A DNA stretch of 64,000 nucleotides from Ampullaceana balthica (Eukaryota; Mollusca; Gastropoda; Lymnaeidae): positions 2,134,005 to 2,198,004 of the forward strand of contig CALYLW010000016.1 in the NCBI GenBank assembly GCA_944989445.1, written 5' to 3'. Below, piece by piece: positions 47,346 through 59,330 of this stretch (position 1 is the stretch's first letter; each line of letters starts with the position of its first letter). The position numbers were made by a program, and so were the translations under genes. The notes under the pieces are model-generated. The model did not search any database, was not told the origin of the DNA, and was given only the letters and a program-made list of their open reading frames with translations.

Positions 47346-49260
47346 GGAAACGATGGCGAATACAGATACAGCCAAGGCAGAATTATAGACAGTACAATCA
47401 TTCAATAGATCGCAAAAAAAAGATGAAACCATCACTTTGCTCGATTGAATATCTTGTTATTTATAGAATTGTAAAATAAAACACCTTCTTTAATAAGCTG
47501 GTGCATTTGTTTTCTGGAATGAACAAAGACTATAGAACTACTTTCCTTAAATATAGTTTACTTTTGATGATAACATTTTACACATATTTCTTTCAAACAG
47601 GGCAAAAAGTTCACACCAGGATTAAAAATAATTTAATAGATTTTTTAAACAAAAACATTGTATCCTCCAAGTGAATACTCCCGATGCCCTAACAAATCGC
47701 ACTTTCCCTAGTATCGCACTTTACTTGCTCCGATCCTACCCATATATCTCCCTGTCCTTAATTTCACCGCCGATACCAACTGGTATCGCGCGATGATCTC
47801 CAGATGCAAGAATTTTAATTAAACGACCTGTTTAAAATCGAACTGCCTGATGTTGGCGATATAACAGAATTAGTCTCTCAGTTAGGACAACGGCCCACTT
47901 CCACACCCCCTGTTCATTGTTTAAAAGTGCGTTGAAAATTGTCTTCCTGGTCAGGGCGTTCGTGTGTATAAGGTCAGATGGCTTGTAGGTGAAGGACGCC
48001 TAGCAGACTTGATCATTTTTGAGGTTAGTCAGGTAGTAAACTGACAATGTGGCATGTGACATTTTGATCTTACTGTGTAGTATGTGACATTTTGATCTGG
48101 GTTTGTAGCGTGCACGATTGTCATCTAGATGTCAATATTTCTATCTGAATGTCTCTGCTGTCATATACACTTGTATCTTGTATGATGTAGTGATCTAAGC
48201 TAGTCAGGTCTGTATGAAGATTTATTGCAATACTTTTTTTGGACATGTTGGCCGACGTTTGTACTTTGGAATGTCTGTACAATTGTTTGTTGCTCGTAAC
48301 AACTGATTAATATGGAATGATTAGACCAAGAATGTCGGCGTGAATTAATTTTTGTTCTTCTTTTTTTAAAGTTTGAATACTGAGGTCACACCTTGGAATG
48401 TCGACCAATCACAATCATCGGAGTCTCGATTCTCTCCCCTCACCGATCCCAATCTCTGCTGATAAACATTTACACCTACGTGGCCCCTGCTCCCTCGTTA
48501 AGTTGGTTGCATCGTTTAGCTTTCACTCATCGCGTGTCACCCTCGTGCTTGGGTTACCAGATAGCATTAGCCACCGCGGTGTGGGGAGTAGGGGGTGGTT
48601 GGGGTTGGGTTGGTTTGCCATAGGGCCAAAAGCCAAGTCCAATGTTAGCATATGGAATCTCAGCATCGATGGAAAAAAATGTAAATCCAAAGACTCTAGG
48701 CCAGGGGTTCTCAATTTTTTCCCCCCATAGACCCCCAAAAGTCTATTGAAGACTTCGTGCCAATTTAAAGAAGTTATTAATTTCAGATATACGTATGTAA
48801 CCATCAGAGGTAGTTGAACACACACAAATCCCACAAAACTCTTTCTGTAATGTCTAATATCAAATATATAATGTCAATTATCTGACTAACACCTGTTTAC
48901 TTGATTTAGAAGTCTTTTTAGGTTTAACCATTAGACTCTCAGAAATGGGAATATATTGACTCAGTTATAGAGCAATGAAATATCAAAAACATTCCAAATC
49001 ATAAAAAAACGAAACAAAATATTATTCCAAGCTGTGATTCATTATGTCATATTTCCTGTTGATTATCTTAACTAGAAGAAGCTGGTCCGTAACGTTCTCT
49101 CATATAGGGGATTGGATTGTCTTAAATAATTAATTTTGTTCTAATTATTTCTATTGTGAATACGCATCTGTTATGTCTGCTCCTTACTAAACACCTTTCC
49201 TAATCTTCTGCCTCTTGTTTCTGAAGTTCTGGCAACGATTTTAATCTACAAACAAACGTT
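47346..49260. other. Mostly unique sequence, no gene seen
   Basis: A possible short gene-like frame at 48393-48730 shows no recognisable domain and I do not support it. A CAGGGGTTCTCAA motif at 48703 resembles a hAT end, but no partner end was found. Two TATGTGACATTTTGATCT-like repeats lie near 48052 and 48080. Confidence 0.4.
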
Positions 49261-49264
49261 CTTG

Positions 49265-49400
49265 TGGCACTGGTTACGATTTGTCACTTCTTACACGGGT
49301 TATTTTAGCACTGGTTGCGATTTGTCACCTACTTACACAGGTTATTTTAGCACTGGTTGCGATTTGTCACCTACTTACACAGGTTATTTTAGCACTGGTG
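49265..49400 (+). repeat. 42-bp minisatellite (3 units)
   Basis: Three units with GCACTGGTTGCGATTTGTCA followed by CACAGGTTATTTTA. The period is 14 codons. Confidence 0.9.
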
Positions 49401-50505
49401 AAAGTTTTCAATGGTTTGTTTTGTTTATACACATATACCATTTATGTGAAGCTTGAACTACAATTTAAGTGATTGTTTTTATGAAACTATGTCGACCACT
49501 TAACATCTATTTGAAACATTGCGTGATTGGTTTTTCATTTGTTGATCTCTTTACGCTAGTTGGCAGTCTTTGCGTCAATTGTATGTATTATATAATAAGA
49601 CTGATCGCTAGTTATGTCACGACAATAAGTAACTTTAATTTAATGCATGTGTCTAGTTATTTTACTCTCTTTCAAATACAAGTCTGCTTCTGTCTGCTAT
49701 TAGTCACATTGTTTCATTGGTCGAGACATCTTATGCTTGGTGTTTGATAGTGTGTGTGTGTGGGAGGTGTGTGGGAGAGGTGTGGGATGACGTGTGGGGG
49801 ATGTGTGTGGATCACTCTACTGTGAGCCGGTGGCTTTTAGGTTTGTTTGTCTACAAGACCTCAAGTAATTAGGTCCAGGACACGCACGGCTGGTAAATAA
49901 ATGGTCAAATAAAACGCCCGAGCATCTCAACACGCGTCTGTCTTTTATTTGGTAGATCACTCATATATAGTCAACCAGTTTTTGTTTTCGGTGTTTTTTT
50001 TTATTCACTTCTATAGCAACCATTTTGGCGTATTTTCATCATAGCTCTTCCCGAGGCTTAACAAAATTACATTGAAATATAATATTCTAGCGTACTAGGT
50101 ATACACTTCCGATGGCTGCCTTGTTCAATAGCCTACAGAACATTTTAATTATTTTAATTTTGTATCATTTCTACTATAGTTCCGTTGTTTCTAAGACAGA
50201 ACAATTTCCATACCAATGAAATTTATTTGTGTGCTAAATACGATTCCATTTTCTAAACTTTGTTTCATGGTATCGTTCCCTTACAAACCTAAATTACACG
50301 GCTGTGTGGTTATATCTTTTTGGTCAGTGTGGCAGACCAGTAAAAGACATCGTACCTTACAGTCTTGTCACCTTGAGCTCTGACCACGCCTGACCACACC
50401 ACTCCCCTCCCATATTGCCTGGCGAGAAGTTGTCAAAGTGACTTCACGCTTCCGTGAGTGACGAATTACTCATCAACGTGTTTAGACAATGGCCGGGTAG
50501 GAAGA
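49401..50505. other. Unique sequence, no gene seen
   Basis: The 92-residue frame at 49469 is hydrophobic but lacks a recognisable family. A GT-rich stretch lies at 49749-49812. Confidence 0.4.
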
Positions 50506-50509
50506 AGAA

Positions 50510-50712
50510 CTGTTTCCATGGCTAAACTCAGTGTCACCTGACACTCTGGGAGTGGACGGTGTTTCAATGGCTAAACTCAGTGTCACCTGACACTCTGGGA
50601 GTGGACGGTGTTTCCATGGCTAAACTCAGTGTCACCTGACACTCTGGGAGTGGGCGGTGTTTCCATGGCTAAACTCAGTGTCACCTGACACTCTGGGAGT
50701 GGGCGGTGTTTT
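50510..50712 (+). repeat. 49-bp minisatellite A (4 units)
   Basis: Units of 49 bp with core GGCTAAACTCAGTGTCACCT and GACACTCTGGGAGTG. GTGTCACCTGACAC forms a small inverted repeat in each unit. GGACGG changes to GGGCGG in the last two units. Confidence 0.93.
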
Positions 50713-51035
50713 GATTGGCTTAAACTGTGACGTGAATGAGATGCTGGTTAAGATCATTGCCCAGGGATTCTAAACGCTTTTCTAGTGCTTTCTAATACAT
50801 TAAAATTGTGTTTATAAATGTACCCGCAGCTTTGTGTCAGAGGTTATCAAACACAACTTCCAACATCATCATCTATAAGCTCAGCCCAATCTAAGTTTTA
50901 CTGCACGGCAATACCAGTATTATACCAGTGTTAGAATGTCTTCAACAGACCTGTAATGAAGTAACATTAATTCAGCTTAGGTGAGTTTTTTTCCCGACAC
51001 GTGTGTTTGAGAGTCCCTGACAGACCAGGACACAA
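50713..51035. other. Short unique spacer
   Basis: No gene or repeat recognised. Confidence 0.4.
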
Positions 51036-51037
51036 CA

Positions 51038-51285
51038 GACCCACGTGATGCTATCATAGCATACAACAGACCCACTTGATGCTATCACAGCATACAAAAG
51101 ACCCACGTGATGCTATCATAGCATACAACAGACCCACTTGATGCTATCACAGCATACAAAAGACCCACGTGATGCTATCATAGCATACAACAGACCCACT
51201 TGATGCTATCACAGCATACAAAAGACCCGCGTGATACTGTCATAGCATACAACAGACCCACGTGATGCTATCATAACATGCAAAT
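51038..51285 (+). repeat. 31-bp minisatellite arranged as 62-bp dimers (8 units)
   Basis: Alternating units: GACCCACGTGATGCTATCAT and GACCCACTTGATGCTATCAC. Every other unit therefore carries CACGTG, the canonical E-box. One unit is CCGCGTGATACTGTC. Confidence 0.94.
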
Positions 51286-51790
51286 AACAATAGAAAATAT
51301 ATCAAAGCAAATTGTATAGGAAACAGATTAATCCCATTTCACGTAAGCCACCACGGCACGTTTTATGTTATTATCCTTATCCAATTGCACCTTAACATTC
51401 GTGTTAAATTCCATGAAAACATCTATTTCACACTTGTTAACTTTCGCACTCAGTCAACCCCAGGTGTTCATGTTAAATATTGATGATTTCATCATGGCCG
51501 TCCTTTTATTAAATAATTTCCAGCACATTTCCTCCCTAGTCGCCGTTAATCGTTCATACAAAATGGATCCATTGGGGTTTCTAAATTTGAAAAAAGTTAA
51601 ATCGACGAGATCACAAATGTCTGACTCACAGTCGCCTAAGTAAATCGTTTATTTGTTTTGCTGATCACAGGAATGTTAGATTGGAGTCTACAAGGAATTA
51701 TCCTTGTTGCTTATAACCAACAGTTATCAAAATGTTTTATTTACCTCAGAATTCATATCTATGAGATAACTTACAACATCTACGATTCCT
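51286..51790. other. Unique spacer, no gene seen
   Basis: The 92-residue frame at 51365 has no recognisable domain. Mixed composition. Confidence 0.4.
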
Positions 51791-51794
51791 CGTG

Positions 51795-52315
51795 GACACC
51801 AGTACCACACTTTGAGGTAACCGTTACCACACTTTGAGGTAACCGTCACCACACTTTGAGGTAACCGTTACCACACTTTGAGGTAACCGTTACCACACTT
51901 TGAGGTAACCGTTACCACACTTTGAGGTAACCGTTACCACACTTTGAGGTAACCGTTACCACACTTTGAGGTAACCGTTACCAAACTTTGAGGTAACCGT
52001 TACCACACTTTGAGGTAACTGTTACCACACTTTGAGGTAACCGTTACCAAACTTTGAGGTAACCGTTACCACACTTTGAGGTAACCGTTACCACACTTTG
52101 GGGTAACCTTTACCACACTTTGAGCTAACCGTTACCACACTTTGAGCTAACCGTTACCACACTTTGAGCTAACCGTTACCACACTTTGAGCTAACCGTTA
52201 CCACACTTTGAGCTAACCTTTACCACACTTTGAGCTAACCGTTACCACACTTTGAGCTAACCGTTACCACACTTTGAGCTAACCGTTACCACACTTTGAG
52301 CTAACCGTTACCAAA
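51795..52315 (+). repeat. 22-bp minisatellite with two variant domains (about 24 units)
   Basis: Core CCACACTTTGAGGTAACCGT. In the first part each unit contains GGTAACCGTTACC, a perfect inverted repeat of six bases around one base. From about 52121 onward the units read GAGCTAACCGTTACC, which breaks the outer pairing. The switch is sharp. Confidence 0.95.
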
Positions 52316-52384
52316 CAATTAAAATGGTTATTATATGGATGTCGTTTGGCGATATTGAACAAATTTTGAGGAATTTTTCTTAGA

Positions 52385-52742
52385 AATCATACGACTTAAT
52401 GACCTACATGTGTAAGAAAATCAGAAACCCCGCACCTAGTGCTCTTCATGGGTCTTCTTGGATGACCCTCCCAGCTCTCTGGCCCCCTCCCCTAAGGGGA
52501 CGTAACAACTGGGAACACCCCCCCCCCTGGAGCGGTCACTTCTGAAGCGACCTGGGCATCCAGGACAGGAGTCGAAGATGCCTCCAACCAAGTTTGATCT
52601 CTCAAGGAGGGGTGGCATTTCCTACTACGACCCGCTACCACTTTGGCGCAAGCCCCCGGCAAAGCACACGCGTCTCAATGGTGTTAGGACCGCCGCTAGC
52701 GGGGGATCATTAATGACCTACCTAGGGTGCAATCATACGACT
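52385..52742. mobile_element. GC-rich insert bounded by crossed 12-bp direct repeats
   Basis: AATCATACGACT occurs at 52385-52396 and 52731-52742. TTAATGACCTAC occurs at 52396-52407 and 52710-52721. Between them lies a distinctly GC-rich segment with runs of C (about 52518-52527) and a CCGCCGCTAGCGGGGG near-palindrome. One 12-bp pair is likely a target-site duplication of a small retroelement or a 5'-truncated LINE. No domain is recognised on either strand. Confidence 0.5.
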
Positions 52743-52889
52743 AAAAGAATCGATTGTATTGTCCTTCTGAGGTGTTAACATGGACACCACCATATTCGTT
52801 CGAGTTCACGCCTACCATATGGCACCGTTAGAGACACCAACAACATGTTCACATGTCACTTATGTCTGGTCATTTGTGATTGTGTCGGA

Positions 52890-53075
52890 CACATCAAGAC
52901 TTTCGTCGGACACTTCAAGGCTGGCGTCGGAAACACCAAGGCTGGCGTCGGACACATCAGGCTGGCGTCGGACACATCAAGGCTGGCGTCAGACACATCA
53001 AGGCTGGCGTCGGACACACCAAGGCTGGCGTCGGACACATCAAGGCTAGCGTCGGGTACATCAAGGCTGTCTCCG
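52890..53075 (+). repeat. 21-bp minisatellite (about 8-9 units)
   Basis: Units of 21 bp with core GGCTGGCGTCGGACACATCA; the first units and the last are more diverged. The period gives open frames on both strands, which are artefacts. Confidence 0.93.
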
Positions 53076-53600
53076 GGTTTTAATAGTGTTGATTATCAGG
53101 GCCTGGGACCTTAACTAAAGATTAAAATATTCATTAATTAACCCCATTTGGAGACCCGTTTTCTGTAAATCACCAAAGAAGGGCCTAAAAAACTTTCACT
53201 GATGCCATAATCAGGACATTTTTAAAATAACTATTTTTTCCCAGCTGATTTAATGATTAACTTAATGAGATATGAGATACATTCTGTAAATTCGACTAAG
53301 AGTGAGCAAGAGGTTTGGGTCAAATTAAAAACAAATGATTAGGACATACTGTTTAATTAGTGAGACGTGATGCGTGCTGTTATAAATATCTAATGTCTGG
53401 GGCTGCTTAATCAAACGTCATGCAACAAGCCAATCTATTCTTCATGGGACGAACATTCCTCTAATCTCAGAAGATTTCTTTTTCGAATTATTTGGAACTC
53501 TGATGTTCTTCTACAGCAAATATCTGGCAAGTGGTGACAGCTTCAGTGTATATAAGTAATAATGTTGATGTTGAAGTGGATTAACCAGAGACCAGAATTT
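53076..53600. other. Unique AT-rich spacer
   Basis: No gene seen. Confidence 0.4.
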
Positions 53601-53603
53601 CTT

Positions 53604-54597
53604 ACTACACCAGACGTCAGTGGGATCTACCTCACCACTACCATAGAGACTCACTGCACCAGAAGTCAGAGGGATCTACCTCACCACTACCATAGAGACT
53701 CACTGCACCAGAAGTCAGAGGGATCTACCTCACCACTACCATAGAGACTCACTGCACCAGAAGTCAGAGGGATCTACCTCACCACTACCATAGAGACTCA
53801 CTGCACCAGAAGTTAGATGGATCTACCTCACCACTACCATAGAGACTCACTGCACCAGAAGTTAGATGGATCTACCTCACCACTACCATAGAGACTCACT
53901 GCACCAGAAGTCAGAGGGATCTACCTCACCACTACCATAGAGACTCACTGCACCAGAAGTCAGAGGGATCTACCTCACCACTACCATAGAGACTCACTGC
54001 ACCAGAAGTTAGATGGATCTACCTCACCACTACCATAGAGACTCACTGCACCAGAAGTCAGAGGGATCTACCTCACCACTACCATAGAGACTCACTGCAC
54101 CAGAAGTCAGAGGGATCTACCTCACCACTACCATAGAGACTCACTGCACCAGAAGTCAGAGGGATCTACCTCACCACTACCATAGAGACTCACTGCACCA
54201 GAAGTCAGAGGGATCTACCTCACCACTACCATAGAGACTCACTGCACCAGAAGTCAGAGGGATCTACCTCACCACTACCATAGAGACTCACTGCACCAGA
54301 AGTCAGAGGGATCTACCTCACCACTACCATAGAGACTCACTGCACCAGAAGTCAGAGGGATCTACCTCACCACTACCATAGAGACTCACTGCACCAGAAG
54401 TTAGATGGATCTACCTCACCACTACCATAGAGACTCACTGCACCAGAAGTCAGAGGGATCTACCTCACCACTACCATAGAGACTCACTGCACCAGAAGTT
54501 AGATGGATCTACCTCACCACTACCATAGAGACTCACTGCACCAGAAGTTAGATGGATCTACCTCACCACTACCATAGAGACTCACTGCACCAGAAGC
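53604..54597 (+). repeat. 49-bp minisatellite B (about 20 units)
   Basis: Very uniform units with core AGAGGGATCTACCTCACCAC and CATAGAGACTCACTGCAC. The only common variation is GTCAGAGGG versus GTTAGATGG, and the latter appears in clusters of one or two units. Confidence 0.96.
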
Positions 54598-55330
54598 AAA
54601 AGTGGACCTCTTCACCAGGGGTCAGTGTGACTCAGTTAACCAATTAACATTGTAACCCACATAACCATGTCAGATTGCCACCCGGTCAGCTTGCACTCTG
54701 GTCAATTAACATATGACCCAGTCCACCTCACATCACATGACTTACAAGACTCGTCGTTATGATATTTAGTATGCACTACGTATTGCATACAAGGTGTATA
54801 AGGTGTAACTATGTAGAATCATATTTACATCGTATTAATATATATTCAAATGAATTTTTATTTAGTCTACTTAAAAACATTTCATTCACCAGATTAAACA
54901 GTTTTAAGGACGATTGAAAAAGAGTTTTTCTTCTGACTTTAGCGATCAAAACTACTCCTAACTTCGCCTTTTTTGTGTGTTGCTTTGATCTAGCTATCCG
55001 ACAAAGCTGACATGCGCAGACGGTCTGATCAATAACAGTTGCTTCCCTTGATTTTTTGTATGGTTAGCCCCTGGTCAGAGCGGTAACTGTGGTCAGCTTA
55101 TTTGATCCACTCCCCCCAACAGTCGTGGATAGCACTAATCATTTCCCCCTAATAGAGTTATCTCTCGTGTTTCTAAAAGCATTATCTCCACTTGCAATTA
55201 TATGAGCAGATAAATAAATATATTGGTAGTTATGTTAATCTTCTGCCGTTTAAGAAAATGTCTTTTGTGTATGTCTTTCTGACGGTATGGTGAATTTTAA
55301 ATCTAAATTTGACACCATATTAATATGAAC
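54598..55330. other. Unique AT-rich spacer
   Basis: No gene seen on either strand. Confidence 0.4.
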
Positions 55331-55334
55331 ATGA

Positions 55335-55735
55335 GTTTATAGTGAGATATAGCGTAGTAACAGAGCAAGATAATATGAGACACATTTATAGGTAGATATA
55401 GCGTAGTAACAGAGCAAGATAATATGAGACACATTTATTGTGAGATATAGTGTAGTAACAGAGCAAGATAATATGAGACACATTTATAGGTAGATATAGC
55501 GTAGTAACAGAGCAAGATAATATGAGACACATTTATAGTGAGATATAGCGTAGTAACAGAGCAAGATAATATGAGACACATTTATAGTGAGATATAGCGT
55601 AGTAACAGAGCAAGATAATATGAGACACATTTATAGGTAGATATAGCGTAGTAACAGAGCAAGATAATATGAGACACATTTATAGTGAGATATAGCGTAG
55701 TAACAGAGCCTGGTAATATGAGACACGTTTATAGC
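55335..55735 (+). repeat. 49-bp minisatellite C (about 8 units)
   Basis: Core AGCGTAGTAACAGAGCAAGA then TAATATGAGACACATTTAT. Units begin either AGTGAGATAT or AGGTAGATAT, and these two forms partly alternate. Confidence 0.95.
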
Positions 55736-56030
55736 AAGAAATCACATAGAAACCGACCTTCAGTGAAACGATACAATTCATAGCCAGACATGCCATCAAA
55801 ATACCGTGCTTACAAATCTATAATAAAACGTAATGTGATCGTTTGAAATATATCTCGTCTTTCTTGCGTTCTTACGGACACTTGACCCTGGGGGCACGTC
55901 TCGCGAGTTCAACAAACATGCAAATGACCTAAGTCCTCCGCCTTACTGTGACCTGGGGCTCGTGAGTGGGCGTGACGGAGTGTCACTTACAACGTAAATA
56001 ACTTAATCCTACACGGTCGCCGGCTAGTTG
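55736..56030. other. Short unique spacer
   Basis: Mixed composition, no gene seen. Confidence 0.4.
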
Positions 56031-56034
56031 GTGT

Positions 56035-56510
56035 CTTAACATCTACCGTATGTTGGTCAGTGTGGTAAGATAGGTCAATCTAATTCATCATAAGTAGCCT
56101 TTTAGTGGGTCAGTGTATTCGGGTAGGTTAATCTAATTCTATCTGTATAGACTGTTAGTAGATCATTGTGGTCAGATATAGGTCAATCTAATTCATCATA
56201 AGTAGCCTGTTGGTAGGATAGTGAGGTGAAAATAGGTCAAACTAATTATACCAATTTAGCTTGTAAGTAGGTCAGTCAGGTCCATCCAATTCTACCTATT
56301 TAGCAATTTAATAGGTCAGTTTGGTCAGATACTTCCAGCTCATTCTATCTACTTAGCCTGTTAATAGAAGTGTGTGGTGAATGGTAAGATAGTTCAATAT
56401 AATTAAACCTATTTAGGTTGCTACTAGTTTTGTCAGATCAGATACGTCAATCTAGTTCTACCTATTTAGTCTGTAAGTAGGTCAGTGTGGTCACTCTATT
56501 TCCATCAAGT
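56035..56510 (+). repeat. Degenerate minisatellite, about 52-57 bp units (8 copies)
   Basis: Old, diverged units sharing GTAGGTCAGTGTGGTCAGAT, GTCAATCTAATTC and TATTTAGCCTGT. Their decay contrasts with the neighbouring uniform arrays. Confidence 0.8.
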
Positions 56511-57144
56511 TACCCTATTAGGGAGTATCCTATCACCTGACTTAGTCCAGTTATAACTAAATTCTTTGAAAGAAAATGGATTTTTTTTCTTAAACACTTT
56601 TCCAGGTTTTTGTTAAAACTTGATTCAAATCCTGGAACCCGAAAGGAAGCACTCATTTCCGGTTTATATTCGCGGTGTCCAACAGACTCGCACAACAGTT
56701 TAAATATACAATTTTTAACTTGAAATTTAAATAATAATTGAAAGTATTTATGAAACAAATTGATTTTGAAGTAAATAATTACGACTATATTGGTGATCAA
56801 ACAGGATTCGAGGTAATATTCACGAAATGTACAAAATAAAAATAAATGTTATCTGAGATATCAGAAATAGTTTTCAGTCAATAACTTTAGTTCTCACTTT
56901 ACCTCTCTTGTAATCAATGCTTTAATGGGCTTTTTTGGGGCTAATGTCTTTGAAATATCTGACCGGTTGTTCTCTAATACTGATATGAATTTTTTTTAAT
57001 TCTAAGAAACTTACAGGTCTAGAGAGAGAAATATTCCAATAACTAATTCTATAGGTTGCTTCTTGCAAGGTTATTTTTGTAGTTAATAATTAATTTATGA
57101 TTAATCAAATATGTATAATTTAATAACACTTCTGACACATTTTA
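56511..57144. other. AT-rich spacer
   Basis: No convincing gene. The 96-residue minus frame at 56510-56800 shows no known domain. Confidence 0.4.
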
Positions 57145-57455
57145 AGATATCTTATCTTATCTGTTTACAGACGCTCCTTCTATACAGAAGATTATTGCGT
57201 CCTACGCTCACGGTTTGTGTTTAGTCCTGCATTTTTATTAGAGATTTAAATGTTGATAAAGTGTTGGTTTTCCTAGATTCTTCAGGCAACCCATTCCACG
57301 CCCTAATTCCGGACGGGAAGAAGGAAAACTTGTATGTGTTTGTTCTTGCATACGGAATAAGAAAGGTGTTTTTATCCTTATGTCTATCTGAGGGTTGTAT
57401 TAAATTATCTTTGTGTTGTATTTCTAATGTTTTTAGTCTGCTAAAACACAATCTG
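57145..57455 (-). pseudogene. CR1/L2-like LINE, 5'-truncated 3' end
   Basis: The minus frame (57451-57221) reads LIQPSDRHKDKNTFLIPYAR, TNTYKFSFFPSGIRAWNGLP and TLSTFKSLI before its stop. FFP..IR.WN.LP is the usual last motif of CR1/L2/Jockey-type reverse transcriptase ORFs. A short 3' region follows, ending in AGATAAGATAAGATATCT near 57145-57163, a simple-repeat tail typical of such elements. Only the last about 70 codons remain. It belongs to the same family as 4109-4480. Confidence 0.82.
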
Positions 57456-58135
57456 AAAAACCAAATTGTTTACTTGTGCATGTTGAAAAGAAGTGGATAA
57501 AATATCACCTCGTGTGATATTGTAGTGATATTACAAACACATAAAAACTTGACACCCCCCTTCACAGTGTGAGAATCGCTTAGCTTCCATTGTTAACACA
57601 CAAAGACATTTTGGACTTTATTTACAGTTGGAGTCACGTTTAAATCTCGTAATGCAACACGTCGGGGCGCAATCAGCGAGACAATTGCCACCCCAGGGGC
57701 GTGACAAGTGGCACCCCAGGGCCCCGCTCTCCCGACAGACTGCCCCATGCGGAACGAATCAATGTGTTGTTTATATGGCGAGTGGTCGGGTGTTTTGTCA
57801 CAGTTTTGTAATGCCCAGTTGCGGGGTGTTTTTAGGTTCTCCGATGGCGAATGTAAAGTGTTTTTTAGTTGACCGTTGGCTAGTAACGGGGTGGCTTTAT
57901 GTTTTCTTATGGTGTAAAGGATAAATGGATTTCGGTCAGTTTTTTTCCTCCGTTAAGTTATCTTGCGACCAATGACTAGAGAGGTGCACAGGGTGGTGGT
58001 TATATTGGTTGCGGTGTTAATTTATTGTTAGAGGTGCAGTTGTTACAGTTAGAAGGCGGTTGTTACAGTTAGAAGCAGGTTGTTACAGGAATAGGAAGCG
58101 TATGTTGTTACGGTTGGAGGAAAGTTAATTGTACG
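57456..58135. other. Spacer, GC-richer in the middle
   Basis: The 98-residue frame at 57628 lies in GC-rich sequence and shows no known domain. TGTTACAGTTAGAAG repeats at 58035-58085 look like worn relatives of the next array. Confidence 0.4.
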
Positions 58136-58139
58136 ATGT

Positions 58140-59135
58140 TGGTGTTAGGTGTTACAATGTGAGGGGTTGGTGTTACAATGAAAGGGGTTGGTGTTGCAAT
58201 GAAAGGGGTTGGTGTTGAAGTGGAAGGGTTGGTGTTACGATGTGAGGGGTTGGTGTTACAATGAAATGGGTTGGTGTTGAAGTGGAAGGGGTTGGTGTTA
58301 CGATGTGAGGGGTTGGTGTTACAATGAAAGGGGTTGGTGTTGCAATGGAAGGGGTTGGTGTTACGATGTGAGGGGTTGGTGTTACAATGAAAGGGGTTGG
58401 TGTTACAATAAAAGGGGTTGGTGTTGCAATGGAAGTGGTTGGTGTTGCAATGAAAGGGGTTGGTGTTGCAATGGAAGGGGTTGGGGTTGCAATGAAAGGG
58501 GTTGGTGTTGAAGTGGAAGGGTTGGTGTTACGATGTGAGGGGTTGGTGTTACAATGAAATGGGTTGGTGTTGAAGTGGAAGGGGTTGGTGTTACGATGTG
58601 AGGGGTTGGTGTTACAATGAAAGGGGTTGGTGTTGCAATGGAAGGGGTTGGTGTTACGATGTGAGGGGTTGGTGTTACAATGAAAGGGGTTGGTGTTACA
58701 ATAAAAGGGGTTGGTGTTGCATTGGAAGTGGTTGGTGTTGCAATGAAAGGGGTTGGTGTTGCAATGGAAGGGGTTGGGGTTGCAATGGAAGGGGGTTGTG
58801 TTACGATGTGAGGGGTTGGTGTTACAATGAAAAGGGTCGGTGTTGCAATGGCAGGGGTTGGTGTTACAATGAAAGGGGTTGATGTTACAATGAAAGGGGT
58901 TGGTGTTACAATGAAAGGGGTTGGTGTTACAATGAAAGGTGTTGGTGTTACAATGAAAGGGGTTGGTGTTACAATGAAAGGTGTTGGTGTTACAATGAAA
59001 GGTGTTGGTGTTACAATGGAAAGGGTTGGTGTTACGATGTGACGGGTTGGAGTTACGTTAAGATGTTTGGTGTTAAGATGTCAGCGGTTGGTGTTACAAT
59101 GGAAGGTGTTGGTATTACGGTATGAGGGGTTGGTG
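58140..59135 (+). repeat. 21-bp minisatellite (about 47 units) with a 293-bp super-repeat
   Basis: Core GGGGTTGGTGTTACAATGAA. Unit types ending in ACAATGAAA, GCAATGGAA, ACGATGTGA and GAAGTGGAA are ordered so that the block at 58305 recurs at 58598 (offset 293 bp: fourteen units minus one base). The one-base loss moves the reading frame, so the cysteine- and tryptophan-rich open frames are artefacts. Confidence 0.95.
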
Positions 59136-59164
59136 TTACGATGAGTGGAAGTAATATTGATACT

Positions 59165-59330
59165 GTTATCGGTGGAGAGGAGTTTGTTGTTACGTTGACA
59201 GGAGTCTGTTGTTACGTTGACAGAACTTCGTTGTTACGTTGACTGAAGTCTGTCGTTACGTTGACAGAAGTATGTTGTTACGTTGACAGAAGTCTGTCGT
59301 TACGTTGACAGCAGCTTTTTGTTATGTTTA
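59165..59330 (+). repeat. 24-bp minisatellite (about 7 units)
   Basis: Core TGTTACGTTGACAGAAGTCT, with TCGTTACG variants. Confidence 0.9.

Noticed and set aside
48703..48735. hAT end (CAGGGGTTCTCAA)
   Set aside because: No inverted partner or 8-bp duplication was found in the following sequence.
52780..53114. Repeated-peptide frames on both strands
   Set aside because: Artefacts of the 21-bp minisatellite.
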